This document shows positions 32,505 to 47,676 of a DNA stretch of 64,000 nucleotides, piece after piece (positions within the stretch are counted from its first letter, which is position 1; the number at the start of each line of letters is the position of its first letter). The notes beneath the pieces were generated by a model that was not told the DNA's origin, did no database searches, and worked only from the letters and a program-made list of their open reading frames with translations. The stretch spans positions 124,001 through 188,000 of the forward strand of contig QZCP01000423.1 of NCBI GenBank assembly GCA_003956705.1. Direction: 5' to 3'. The translations under genes and the position numbers were made by a program. This DNA comes from Brevipalpus yothersi (Eukaryota > Arthropoda > Arachnida > Trombidiformes > Tenuipalpidae).

Positions 32505-35500
32505 TCAGCATTCTGACTTGTCTTCCTCTAGTAATTGTTGAGTATCTTTGTCTGTGTCAATGGAAGTTGGATCAAGAGCTGTTTGTCTGATCTGGACTTG
32601 AGGAGAAGATCGGTGGACAATACTGGATGGAGATAGGATGGCAGATCCTTTGGTGGGAGTCTCATAAACGTGTTCTTCCTTGGGCAACTTTCGGTCCATA
32701 ATATCATCAGCGATCTCGTATAGACCAATTTGTTTCGAATTTGAGGTGTCTTCACTCTCAGTAGTGCCTTCACCGTTCAGACCTTCATACATGGGATTAC
32801 TGAAATTGGTTGTTTTCATGTCACCCAAGTTGAATTCACTATCCAACGGTTCCTAATATTTTAGGAGAGATCAAATTTTAGAAACCTGTTCAGTCCACAA
32901 TTCCTCAGATTTAACTTACCCCGTTAGAGCTTTCATGAGATCCGTTATGCATAAATGTTGGGCTTGAAAATTCTACACTTGTGCCACTACGGAAAGATAC
33001 GCTTTGGTTTTTGAATCCAGGTTTGCTAAATTGGAAAAAAATTAATTATCAGCGACTGTTGTCGATATTTATGGGGAGGGATATGTGGTTGGGTATGGTA
33101 CATAGATTTGTGAGGGAATACTTACAAATTTCTTCGTTTGAAGAACAAGAATAGTCCTGTGGCGAGTATTAATGCAATGACAACCAATAAAATTGGTAGA
33201 ATAACGTTTGCAAAGAATGCTGAAGGACCAGCAAGAGGGAACCTATCTACTCTGGCTTCACAATAAGTTCCTTCGAAATTTGGCTGACATTTACATATAC
33301 TAGGATCTTCACGTGAACAGAATCCTCCATTTTTGCATGGACAAGATAAAGGAGCTGCCAGTGCTCCTTCGAAACCTGATGAACATCTACCGTTCAGACT
33401 AGAAGGAGAGGGACTTCCATCTGGACATGCACAACGATAGCCTCTTGGAATGATTAAACATAGATGAGAACAGGCGGTTGATTGACAAGGGTTATTCACT
33501 GAAAAATAAAGAGAATGGTAAGTTGGAGCTGTTCTGAGAGCTTATTTGATAAGAATACTCACATGAGGTATTGTATTTATAGGGTTGAAGGACTTTAATA
33601 TCTGTGGCATGTTCCAAGGCACGTTTGACGCGCACCTTGACTCCTCGACCAAATTTGTCTTGACGATAGACATCACCAGTTTCCCGAGTCAACCAATAGA
33701 TTTGGTCTTCAAAAAGATCGATACTTATTGGGTGCTGGAGATGATCTCCACGTATAACAACTACTCTATCTGAGCCATCTTGTTTGGACGTCTCGATTAA
33801 ATTCGCCTTAGAATCAGTCCAATACAATCTGTGGTCTGCTGATTCGAAATCAACAGCTACACTCGAAGGATAACCAAGTTTTTCAGATACAATTATGCGT
33901 CCTTTAGTTCCATCCATCCAAGAGACACCAATTTTAGGTGAAGAGCCCGCATCAGACCAAAACATTAGCCTAAAAAAGATGAGAGAAATAGGAAAAATGA
34001 ATGAATAAATCATTTGAGAAACTCAGTCCGCCCACATTTTCAGCCCCTATGAAAGACATCAAAATTCATGGCAACATACCCTTTCTCAGGATCAAGAGCC
34101 AATGATGTTGGCCTCTCAAGCCCACTTATAAGAGTCTTCCGGTAACGTCCATCAAGCAAACAGGTTAGTATTCGTCCTTTGGGCTTCACACCAGATAGCT
34201 CGGTGTCCATCCAATAAATATGTCTGCAGGTAAGTTCAATAGAATTAGTCCATGAATTATTTCAGATTTCATCAATTAGCAAGTCAAATGTATACTAATC
34301 TAATGGAAATATTCACTAATGATGCGTGTCTGCATGATGTGCAAAAAAAAGAGAAGTAATGAAACTCACTTGGCAACCCAATCAATTGCAATATCACTCG
34401 GTTTTGTGAGACCTTTGAGTCGTAAATTTTGAGAAAATCCCAGGCCATGATCACGAGTGAGTGGATCAGGACTGAGTGCTCGCTTGATGGTTTTCTCATA
34501 AGAATCAGTCCAGTAGAGTATGCCTGTAAGGGAAAGGAAATAAAATCATTAACTCTCACATATGAGAAGATCGATTGTTCCAACAACTGGCAAAAGAGAC
34601 CTACCTGTTGCTTGATCATAGTCAATTGCTTGGATTCGGCTTTCGCCAGCAATTAGTGAAGATTGATGCTGTTGAGCGTTGTCAAAAGCTCGAATATCAA
34701 GACCATTCGCCACCAGAAGGAAGGCTTCAGGACCTTTGGCCACACATTTCTCTTCATACATAGTGAAATCAGGTCTGCATGAGCAGCTGTATGAGCCCTC
34801 CAAATTGGTACATAGTTGAGAACAATTATGACCAAAAGTGGCACACTCATTAATATCTTCACACATTTTGGTATTATTTGAGGACACATGATAGCCTCGC
34901 GGACAAACGCAGATATAACCACCGTCTCCAACAGTTGTACAATTGTGAGCACAGCCTCCTCGGTGGATAGGATTACATTCACCCCGATGGCAACCTCTCT
35001 CATCAGACATATCTCCACAATCGTCTTGGTGATCGCAAACTTTATCGAGGGATATGCAGCGTTCATTGAGACATTTATACTGATTTGGTAAGCAGTGGAC
35101 TGGCCATTTCTTGCACAATGTGTGATTATTTTCATCAGATCCATCAAGACAATTGTCTTCACCATTGCAGATTTGCCATATAGGAATGCATTTGTCTGGA
35201 GGAGGAGAAGAAACAAAATAGTTGAGAAACTTATTCAAATAATGTTTCGACTTGAAAGTGAGATAACTTACCATTTGCACATCGGAATTTTCTAGTGAGG
35301 TCACATGAGTAATGGCTACAGAGGGAAGATTCTTCATCACTGTTGTCACCACAATCATCATCACCGTCACACAAGAAGTCTTTCCTGAGACACACCGAAT
35401 TATTGCACTGGAATAGCTGTGGTGGACAGAATCGCCCACCAGGATAGCGAGTTGGACAGTTCATCTCATCAGATACATCACGACAATCTTTCTGGCCATC

Positions 35501-38500
35501 ACATACCAGCTTTTTAGCGATACAGTGTCCACTGTTGCACTTGAATTGATCTTCTTTACAAGTGTAGTCCATACAGTCCTTTTCATCAGAACCATCATCA
35601 CAATCATCATCGTGATCACATCGCCAGCGCAATGGAATACACCTTTTATTGCCACATTGGAATTCACTTTCAGAGCATTCTCGATATAAGTTTGTACACA
35701 TTCCTGGTTCTTCATCAGAATTGTCACCACAATCATCCTCGAAATCGCATCTCCAACGAAGTGGTATACATTTGCCATCTTTGCACTTGAAATCACCGGT
35801 TTCACTGCACTTGGGACATTGGTCTGGATTGTTTTCATCGCTGTTGTCTCGACAATCATCTTTACCGTCACAGAATAGCCATGTAGGAATACAACGATAG
35901 TTGGATCTGGTTGGACATTTACGCCATCCTGTTGGACAAGCACGATTACGGCAAATGTGGGCTGGTTCATCGGAATTGTCCCCACAGTCATCATCGAAAT
36001 CACAATACCATAATTTGGGTATACATTTTCCATTATTACACTTGAATTGAGTTTGTGAGTCACATTCGCGATGATAACAATGCTCGGTACTTTCATCGCT
36101 ACCATCTCCACAATCATCATCACCATCACACTGCCATGAGTCTGGAACACATCGTCCTGTTGATTTGCATTTGAAACTGTGTTCACCACAATCGTGCTTA
36201 CAATAAGATTCGTCCGATTTATCGGGACAATCGGGTATTGAGTCACAAATTCTGATTCTCGATATACAGGTGGCATTATTTTTGCATTGATATTGGCCAC
36301 TCTTACAAACGAAAGGTGGACAATTCTTTTCATCGGAGCCATCACGACAATCTTTTTCTCCATCACAAGTCCAATATATTGGAATGCACTGGTCGTTGGG
36401 GAGACCGCAACGATGTTGTCCTTCAGTACAATTAGCGTAGCAAGTTTTGTTATCAGCAAGTAAGATAAAATTGTCTGGGCAGGCACATTTGAAACTTTTA
36501 CCGCCGGGAGATATCAGGCAAAGATGAGAACATCCACCATTATTTTTTCCGCAAGGATTGTCATGTGGCAACTGTTTGAGAGGATGATAGACATGTATAT
36601 CGTAGGGGCGGTGAGAAGTGTTTCTCAACACTTGAAGGTTTTGGCCGGTAAATTTATGAGCTCTCAGAATTGCCTTAATGTTCCAATCGGTCCAATAGAG
36701 CCAATCATCAAAAACACTTAAAGCGAAAACATGGGGAACAGAGGCTCCCGATAGAACTTGGTGTCGATGGTTTCCATCGAAATCAGAATATTCAATATAA
36801 TCTAGATGAGCATCAGCCCAGAAGAGACGGTCACTGAAGTAATCAATAGCGAGAGCATTTGGCCAGACAAGTTTTTGTGTGTAGAGAACGATTCGAGTAA
36901 AGTTGGTACCATCCATTCCGACCTTGGCAATGAAAGCATGATGACCCCAGTCGGTAAAAAATAAATATCCAATTCGGGGATGGACTACAACAGCTCTTGG
37001 ATCAGTCATTCCTTTTCCAACAATAGTTTTACGATGTCGACCATCAAGTTCACTGACATCTAGATGTTTACTTGTCCGGTCAAGCCAATACAACTTGCGG
37101 CCAACCCAGTCAACGGCAAGACCTTCAAGTCCATGAGCTTCATGGCGAACTATGTTCTGATCTTGAGTGCCATTGATGAAAATTTTATTGATTGTTTTGT
37201 TTCCAACATCAGCATAGTAAATACTTTGCTCTTGATAATCAAAATCGAGAGCAACAACATTTTTGAGATCCATTTTGACCAGATTGTAGCGATGCCCATC
37301 AGTAGACATATTACGTAAATAATAACGATTTGAAAATATAATCCATGGCTCAATATTGTCCCTTCTTTTACACGATTTTCCATCTCGTTCACGTTCATAG
37401 AACATTTCATTACACTTACAGTAGTAAGATCCAGGCGTATTGAAGCAAAGTTGACTACACTTTCCTTTCTCTTCTCTACACTCATCAATATCTTCACAAG
37501 CTTTTCCATCTTTCATTAAGCGATATCCTTCATTGCATTCACAATAAAAACCAGTCAAAGTGTTTACACACTTATGTTCACATTGATTCGTTTCAATTTT
37601 AAGACACTCATCGACACCACAGTGAGCTGGTTCATCGCTTCCATCTGAACAATCGGTTTGCTTGTTACAGACTCGATCATATGCGATGCATTCTCCAGAT
37701 TTACATTTCCATTGGCCACTAGGACATGTAGCTTTTGAAAGGAAAGAAAAATATGGTAAATTCAGATATTGTCATATTTTAGCTCAAGCATGAAGCTTTT
37801 TCCTTTCTAGAAGCCAAAAAGCTAGCCTGAAATAGTAATAGAGACTGAAAAGACTCTCAGCTTGGCTGATTCAAGGTTTAATATGGGATGAGCCATGTTT
37901 TTCCCTAGAAAATTCAGTTTTGAAACTTACGAGCTTCAGTTTTACATTGATCATTAGTTTCATCGCTGTTATCTCCACAATCATCTTCTCCATCGCATAG
38001 ATAGACTTTTCGAATGCATTTTCCTGTAACAATTGGATAGTTTGGTCACCAATTATTCATTTACAATGATATTAGCTTGTGATTGAACCAGGAAGAGATT
38101 CAAAAATAGCTTATTAGCACCATAAATGCAGCCACTCACCGTTGTTACACGAGAATTCCTCCGTAGTACAAGTACGGAATGTACAGTTACGTAATTCGTC
38201 TGACCCATCACCACAATCATTATCATGATCACACAACCATTCCTTATTGATACAGCGTTTATTTGCGCACCTGTTTGGTGTTGAAAAAGGAAATAAGACA
38301 AACATGAAATAAAGCCATAAGGAGTGAGATTTTTCATTTCCAAACTCACGTGTATTGATCGCTATCACACGGCTCAGGAGGTGGACAGCCGTGTTTTGTT
38401 GTATCTTCATCAGCTCCATCCACACAATCAGGATCACCATCACAAATCCATCTCTTCGGAATACACTGAGCTCGGCCCCAATTCTTGTTTTGAGTACAGG

Positions 38501-40140
38501 TGAACTCTCTATCCGGATCACAAGTTCGAGTATCACATTGATGTCTAGCGTCTTCATCAGAATTATCCAAGCAATCATTATCACCATCACATAGATATAT
38601 TCTCGGTATACAATTTCCATTGTCACATGTAAATAGATCTCCGAAACAGGTTCCTGAAAGAAGAGAAGTTGAAAAATCATCATCACGAATCAATCATTGA
38701 ATTTCCGATTGAAATTTAACTTCCTGTGGAGGTCAATACTTACTCTTATCGCTCTTACAATACTCTTCAGGTTCGTCAGACTTGTCCCCACAATCATCGT
38801 CTCCATCGCAGTGCCATGTTGCTAAAAACAGAGAAAAGAGAAAGAAAAAAAACACATAAATCAAGCTTTATTTCCTATTGTTTACACACAATTTTAAACT
38901 CATGGGTAGAGGTCGAAAATCTTACCTGGAATGCATCGATGATTTGGACAGCGGAATGAGTTCGTAGGACAGGTGCGGGCTGCGCAATGGAGAGGGTCTT
39001 CGTCCGAGTTGTCCCCGCAATCGTTATCACCATCACCTGATGAGGTCATCGACATTTGATGAATGAGATTAACAGGGGTAAAAAATATGTTAATTGAATA
39101 TTGAGCCAATTGAACGGTTATTATAGGGGACTAGTCTCTTTTCAAAGCATCATCCCAGAGTTTTTTCGAGATATTCAAATAGTTCTAGCATTTTTCTTGT
39201 TGTTCTCTCTCTAAGTATTAGTGCCAATATCAATAAACTTACAAAGCCAATACGGTTCCACGCAAATATTTGTTTTTGAACATTTCATATGATTTCCAGG
39301 GCAAGTACGATTGTTGGGACAATGTTCTAGGCTTTCGTCTGATGTGCTATTATCTTTACAGTCATTCACCCCATTGCAAACTTGTGCCATTGGAATGCAG
39401 CGAGAATTTTTACAAGTAAATTCTCCATCAGCACATGGCGGATATTCACAGTCTTCTTCATCAGTGCCATCGCCACAATCGTTTTCATGATCACATTTCC
39501 ATGTCTTGAATATACAGCGTCCCTGTATAGATGAAATTCGATGAAAGAGTTAATCAGAATGAATTGCTTGATTAGAGAGTAACTCTATGAGCACAGAGGA
39601 TATTTTCTAGTGGAGTTTATTTGCTCAGTCAAGGCTAAAATTCTCTTAATGAAGAAAAAAAGGTGTGTGCCTGAAGGCACTAGACCAGTTAAGCGGATTG
39701 TGAAACAAGTAAAACTAGTGGAAAAAACCACATCACTTGAGAAGGAAGAGAGAAAGAGGATACAGCAGTGAAAGTGTAGAGAGGTACACTCATCAAGAAT
39801 CATGATTTCTTGACCCCATGATTCTTTGGAACTTTGACTGGTCAAATCAAATTGGGCTAGCAAAATTTTTCTCAATGAACCGAATGTACTGACAAGAAGA
39901 AGGAGCAATGAACAGCTAAATAGATTCTGAGATCTTCTGAACACGAATTATCCAAAATTATGAATTCATCGGAGATACCGGACAATGTTATGAGGAGGCA
40001 GTAAGAAAAGATGATGGGACAGTTCTTGGGGAATGGAAATGGAAAATTTTTTTCCCATAAAATTGGACAAAAAGGCGTATCTCCAATACCTATATCCTTG
40101 AGAAGATCAATTGGCAGCTATTTTTATAGTTTATAATGAA

Positions 40141-40194
<54 letters not shown>

Positions 40195-43100
40195 ACGAAG
40201 AAGAAGAAAAAGAAGAAGAAGAAAATAATTAGATGTTCACTCTCAGTGTGCTACTTCATCAGAATTGTGAAGCGAGCACAAGTGAATCTCGGCGGGAGAA
40301 GAATGATTTTCTCTCGTTTTTTTCCAAAGCGATAGAAAGACTGACAATAGTGAGTATAAGTGAATTTCAGCACACTGTTCAGATAAAAATTTCAACCCAT
40401 TCAAGCATACAACCAACATCATGATGATCAGGTGATAAAACAATGCTAATAAACTTACGTTGCCGCAGCGATATTCATTTGGCCCACAAGTATGGAGAGC
40501 ACAGAAATTTTTATCTTCATCAGTTTTGTCTCCACAGTCATCGTCACCATCGCAAGCCCACAGTCGAGGAATGCATTTACCTGTAGGAAAGACCGGAAAA
40601 TTTATTATTATTTTGTTGAACAAAAACTAATAAAATTTTCCAACTGATGGTTCATAGAGAAGGGGAAAAAGATTGCTTCTTTTTTCTGTCAAAGTTATTG
40701 CAATACAACTCACCATTTGAACAGGCATACTTGGAAGTATCACATGATACGTTGGATGGAACACACATCCTACCCTCATTAGCAACTTTGAAGCCAGTAT
40801 TGCAACGGCATTCAACCGTTCCATTTGGTGCTTGATGACAAGAATCAGTGCACCCACCATTATTGATGGAACATGGATTTATACTGCATTTTTGACGGTC
40901 TGGTGAAAAAACATGGATATCTCGGGGAGATTCTTCCAAACGTTTCACCATTTCCACCATATTGGCTCCAGTGTGCTTCTCTGCTCTGTAGACACCTCTG
41001 AGCTGAAGATCAGTCCAATAAATATACTTGTCAAACACTGTGATTGCGAACGGATAGATTGTAGCAGCCACCAGAACGACTCGATTGTTGCCATCCAGAT
41101 CAGAACGTTCAATTTTCTCTCGCAAAGCGTCAGTCCAGTAGAGCTTTTTATCGTCATAATCAATTGCCAAACCACTTGGTTGAGTCAGACTGTCACCAAT
41201 AATGGTCTTCTTGAGATTACCAGCCATCGTAGTTCGATAAATTTTGCCTGAGTTTCCATATCTTCCCCAATCGGTATAGTAAAGATAGCCCTGGCAAGGA
41301 TCAACAACTATCGCTCGAGGTCTTTCAACTCTTGCAATCATGACTATTTGGGTTCCATCCATATTCATTGCATAAATACTACGATTAGCTGAGTCTGTCC
41401 AGTAAATCTTTTTGTTGGTCCAATCATAAGCAACACCCTCAGGATTAATACCTTTTCGCAATATTGTGTGCACTTCTTCTGGCTTTTCGATGTTCAACCA
41501 TGAAATACTTCCGTCCGGACGAATTTGAGTGAAGAGCAATTTTTTGTCGGCATAGTCAAAATCTAATCCGACAACATTAGTCATATTAACTCTAGGCTGG
41601 AATGGTGTGCCTGGTTGTTTTGGATCCAGATGAACACTGCGTATTTCACGCCTCGTGGTAAAAACGAGATATTCTTTCACCGGAACACAACGTTTACCGT
41701 CCGGAGCTAGTACACCTGAGGAACAGGCACACGTGTACTGTTTACTGAACACATCTTCCATTGGTTTAGCGAAACAAAGCTGCTCACAGCCACCAGTATT
41801 GGAGCGAGAACAAGGACTATCGCCTGCAGGCTGGTTTTTGGCATCAAAGATCACAATATCTCGCAAAGATTCAATACCAGACTTAATTGACTCAACTTTG
41901 GCATCAGTACTATTGGTCGGTGCGTGCTTGCTGGCGCGGAATATTGTACGTATATTACGATCTACCCAGTACACATAAGAGCCATATATGGCCACTCCAT
42001 ATGGTGAGGGAAGCTTAGAAGCAATCACTTGACGGCGACCACCGTTATAAGAGATCTTTTGAACGACATCAGCACGAGCATCAACCCAATAAACATCATG
42101 AGTAGTTATATCAATGGTGAGATCTCGAGGATTAATAATATCAGAGACAACGATTGGCACACGATTTGTTCCATCCAGTTGGGCTTTTTCGATTTTCGGA
42201 AATTGACCATAATCAATCCAATATAGTAATCGTTTGATTGGATTAACAGCCAACTCTCTGGGAGCATCTGTTGTGGTCTTTTGGATGACCATCCGGAAGC
42301 GGCCATCAAGTTGACACACTTCAATGTAAGTTTCATGTGGAAAAACATTGGTAAAGTAAAGATTACCGGCAATCCAATCAATTGCGATGCCTCTTATTCC
42401 GTTACTGCCTATACCATCGGAAATTATATGCTGCCTATCAGTTCCATCAGGCCTAATTCTGAAAATGCCGTTCACTTCACCAGGATTAAATTCAACATAA
42501 TAGATGAAGTTTTTAGCAACATGAACATCAACGTGGAGAATGTTATGACCTGGCCCAGTAACTGGTTGCATAGCTTCTGAATGATCTTCTAAACTGAAGC
42601 CCTGCAATTTGGTCAAAGAGGAAACAACGGCAAATGATTTGTAAACCTCACAATTGGTATCGTCTGAGCTACGATAGCCAGTGCTGCATAAACATTTTCG
42701 CTGTTTATTGGCCATCGGTATGCACAAATGGAGGCAGCCGCCATTTCCTGAGCGACATGGATGGTTATCACTGCCTGGGCGTTTTGCGTAGATTTTCAAG
42801 TTTTTCAAATTGGGTGTATTCTCTTCCAAGTGAACTGAATTGTTACATGAAGGCAGATTCACGCGAACAATCTGCTCATAAGATGCATCCAAATAGTATA
42901 GACGATTATTGTGCACAGCAAGCCCTTGAGGCTTATCAATACTTGATGCTGCGGTTATTTTTACCTGACGATCACCGCCATCCATGTTGATGCTTTCAAT
43001 AAGTCCTGGTGAACTTTGAGAAAAGTAGATTCGTCGATCTTGAATATCAATAGTAAGAGCTTCAACATGATAAAGTTTATCTCGCAATATCACCGAAGGA

Positions 43101-45988
43101 TTAGAGCCATCCATATTAGCTTTACCGATTTTGGGAGGCACCATAAAGCCGCCCTCATCAAGCCAATACAGGGCACCAGCGGTTGGATCTAGAGCGATAC
43201 TTTTTGGCTTACCTACACCATTAGCAGTACCATCGTTACTCAATATTATTCGTCTATAATTTTTATCACCATCAGCTTTGACTACAAGTATATTGGATGC
43301 ATTCGAATTGCCCACATACAAGTTACGACCAATCCAATCGAATGCCAATGAATATGGGAATCCAATACCATCCGGTAAAAATTGTGTCTGATTACCGCCC
43401 TTGAGGCTCACTTTGTAGATGGTACTATTTTCTCGACTTTCTTCTTTCGATTGAATCCAATAAATGTAACCCTCTTTCTTATCATAATCAAAATCGTATC
43501 CATTTTCAATACCAATTACCGGAGTAAAATAGCCGGTAGGAGTATCCGATGGAGTAAGACGAACATCGACAATCTGAGAACCTTTCATCACCATCAGGTA
43601 TGGGGCTTCCGAAGGTATACAACGACCAGAATTAGCCGATCGATCGGAACCGTAGCCTGGAGGGCATTTGCATGTGAAGCCTTCCGGTTTTGGTGAAAGT
43701 AAACACAAATGAGAACATGGTGATTTAGCGCACGGATTTGATGAATTCGGTTGCAGTATAGGATGATTGACATGAATTCCAAGTGGCTGACTAACCAAGT
43801 GGCTGACTACTGTTTGATTAAGACCACGAAACTTATGGCAGGAAAGAACTCGATTCAATTGACGATCAGTCCAGTAAAGAGTATCCTCAAATACAGTTAG
43901 AGAGTGTGGGTGGAGTAGGTAGTGATTATGAGCCAATACTTGTTGACGTCCTTTGCCATCATAATCACAAAAATCAATATAGTCCAGTTTGGAATCAGCG
44001 AAATAAATACGACGAGTAGGAACATCAATGGTGAGCCCGTTTGGCCAGTAAATCTTGGTATCAACAATAATCTTTCGTTCATTTCCATCCATGCCGATAC
44101 GTTCGATTCGCGGATTTTCACCCCAATCAGTCCAGAACATCACTCGTGCACCTTCCGTTGGATCAATTGATATTCCTCTTGGCTGGGATATATTTTGTGA
44201 TACTAATATCACATGATTGGCGCCCGATAAGGTTGAAACTTCGATTGTTTTTAGCTTCGAATCAACCCAATAAAGATTCCCAGCAATCCAATCAACAGCT
44301 AAGCCTTCAACCAAATCTAATCCTGATCCAATAACAACTTCAGCATCACTTGATCCTTTTTTCAATCGATAAATCTTTTTGGCGTACATATCTGACCAGT
44401 ATATGGTGCCGGTGGCCATTTCGGAAGCAGTAGCAACAACATTTTCAACACGAACAGGAATTCGTTCCAGTGATGTTGTATTCAAATTAGATACTAAAAT
44501 GGATCGTCGATTAGATATCACTAAGTAAGCGAGCGTGCGGTTGATAGCTTTGCAATGATTTCCGTGGACTATTTCGTAGCCATCAGCACAATAACACTTG
44601 TAAGAACCTTTCGTGTTTTCACAAAATTGACTACACTTGCCGGCTATTTCACATTCATTTATGTCAACACAAGTGGCTGTATCATTTAGTCGTTCACCTG
44701 GTGGACAGGTACACGTTGGTCCGAGCGGTGTGACCGTACAATTGTGTAAACAATTGAGCCGATCACAAGTTTCAAGTCCACAAGCGGGCCCTTCATCAGA
44801 CCCGTTTGGACAATCCTCTTTGCCATCACAAACTTTGGTAAGGTTTACACAAGCATCGGTAACATTTGGACACTGCCATTGGTTGGAAAGAGGACAGGTA
44901 AAAGGAGCGGAACCACATGCATGTCGATGATCTTCGTCCGAATTGTCACCACAATCATCGGAGCCATCGCAAATCCAACTTTTAAATATACACTTGCCTT
45001 AAATGAGTAGAGAAAGAGAATCATGTCGTGAATTGCCCAGCCATAGATAGGGGCCAGTCAAAAAAAATCTTGGCACGATAAATAGGTTGAAAGTAAAGAT
45101 GTTCGCAAAGTGGGTAGATGATGATTTGAGGCTTTTTAGAACACTTATCATTATAATCTCGATCGGAAATTGATGATTAGTATGCAATTTTGTGTGTGTG
45201 TGTATGATAAAGAACCAGAATAAAGAAAATAAAAAAGAATGAAGAGAAAGAGGAGGAGGAAAATGCATCTTCTTCTTCTTTTCTTGATGATGATGAAATT
45301 TTTTGGGTGAGAACGTGAAGGAAAGTCTGAAGAGCAGACATAATCGAATGAGTTTCTGCTCATTCGACTGGAAGATTGCCTTGTGATGAACATCCCGAAA
45401 AGCCGGGGAAAGTTTGGGTCATCAAGAACGGAAAAGCAAAAAAGTGGGTTCTATTTGACTGGTCAATGAGATAGTGAAGTGATAGAAGAAAAAGAAGTGA
45501 ATAATGAGCAGAAGAAGAGAAGATGAATCTCGAGATGTGAATAAGAATCAATTCAAGTGACCAACAATCATCATTATTCTATAAACTATGACTTGAGAAC
45601 ACGGACAAAAAGATGAAGAAAAAAAAAGTGCCAATGAACTCACCATTATCACACTTAAAATGTTTGGGTGGGCATTCTTGAAGTCCACAAGTAGATGGCT
45701 CGTCAGACCCATCTTCACAATCCATATTTCCATCACAATGCCATGATTTGGGAATGCAAATGCCATCTTTACAAGATTGGTGTAAAAAAGAAATCGTGAA
45801 TCAGAAAACAAGATTATGATCTGTAGACATGATCGGTGCGAATAGCGCTCCATAAGATAAAGTAAGAGAGAGAGAAAGAGAGATAGATAGACAAGTTCTG
45901 GTGGGAAATGGTTAATCTTCCGATGGAGGACATCAAAAAACGATTAATTGTGGATATATTCATGAAGAGAACGATTTCCTCTAATGTT

Positions 45989-46063
<75 letters not shown>

Positions 46064-47645
46064 TTCTTTCTTTCTTTCTTTCTCTTCTATGACTTCACCA
46101 ACCGGTTCAGGTTGTTGTTGGTGAAAATACTTTGTATTGACAACAACAGTTCATCCAAGCAAAACTTTTTTCTCTCTCTTCTTCACATCGCTTTGGCAAT
46201 GAATATACACTCTACTATACTCACTCTTTTCGCAACGGAATTGCGTGTCTGGGTTACACTGATTAGGTCCCAAACTTGGACATCCCTTTTCATCGGAACC
46301 ATCCTGACAATCGGCTACTCCATCACAATGATAAGAATCATGAATACACTGATAATGATAGAACAAAATCCGGTTAGTTTTATCTCATGCCAACGTCAGC
46401 TGAGGGGTATTTCTCTCTCTTTCGAAAGAGAAACATTTGAAAACTTCCAAAATTGTAGCTGCTGATTTGTTTCTGTGAGCAAAGCTATTTACACAAATTG
46501 TGTAAGTATTTTACCTGTTTTCCGTTAGCACACGTGAATTGATGTGATAGACACACTATGCTCGGACAATTTTGTTCATCTGCTTGATCAAAGCAATCAT
46601 TGTCTCCATCGCAGATCCACGATTGAGGTATACAGTGGCCTTGAGTAGTGGAAAGAAAAATTTAAAAGAATGAGATGAAGAAGAAGAAGAAGAAGGAGAA
46701 AAAGTTAGAATGGAAAACGAAACGGAAAGAAATTATATATATAAATATAATATATTTATAGGATTAGAATCGAAGAAGAACATATTAGATTTACTCTTAT
46801 AGCCCCTCAACTTTATGTTCGAGTTCAATTATAAAGGAGAGAGAGAGAGAAAGAAAGAAGATGATGTGTATAAAAGAACAAATTTATCACAAGTGGACAC
46901 ACTACAGGTGGGCTGGAAAAAGGATAACTTTTTTTATATGAGTTCTCTTGGCCGAACTATGTATGTGCACTGCATGTATAGGCTCGCAGTAGCTCACATG
47001 ATTGATAACTGTAATCATGAATCATTCCTACACTTGTTGGGGCTCAACAAAAGTGGATAGCAAAAATAATCTTACCTGAACGTGGACATGTGAATTGATA
47101 GTAGGCGCAAGTCTTTTCTGTACATGAATCGCCTTCGTCAGATCCGTCACCACAATCATTTTCTGAATCACATTTCCACGACATGGGAATACATCGTTTC
47201 TGTTAATGGTTTTCAAAATATATTCATTAATCTACTATCAGTAGAATCAATTAATGATCGATTAAAGTCAATCGAGCGTTTGAATAGTGAATAACTGGCA
47301 TGTACTGTAGTGTATATTAGCATTCATTGTGATGCAAAATGAGTAGAGAGAGGCTACCTATCCAACAATCTTCTATCGGAGTATCGAGAAAATCAAGAAG
47401 AAGAACAGGAAAAAGTGTGGTCATACATGTATCATGAAACACAAAGCTGAGTGAGAGAGAAAAAGAAAGGAAGCAAAGTTTGAATGAAGGGGAAGATTTA
47501 TTCTGAGCTATTTTTCTTGGGTATACCATCAAAGATTTGCAGATCAATGCCATAACATGTTGATATCATCTGAGCTTCATATATATATAATATGTATTGA
47601 TAGACTCGCGGAACTAGCTCATCAAGCCGTAAAAACTCGATCGGA

Positions 47646-47676
<31 letters not shown>

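Noticed and set aside
35461..36486. 341-codon minus-strand ORF
   Set aside because: Out-of-frame shadow of the LRP1 LDLa exon. Conserved Cys/Asp codons keep the alternative frame free of stops.
39585..39944. 119-codon ORF in LRP1 intron 7 with a signal-peptide-like start
   Set aside because: The frame begins with GTG, not ATG. The first ATG comes after the hydrophobic part, and no splice sites join it to LRP1.
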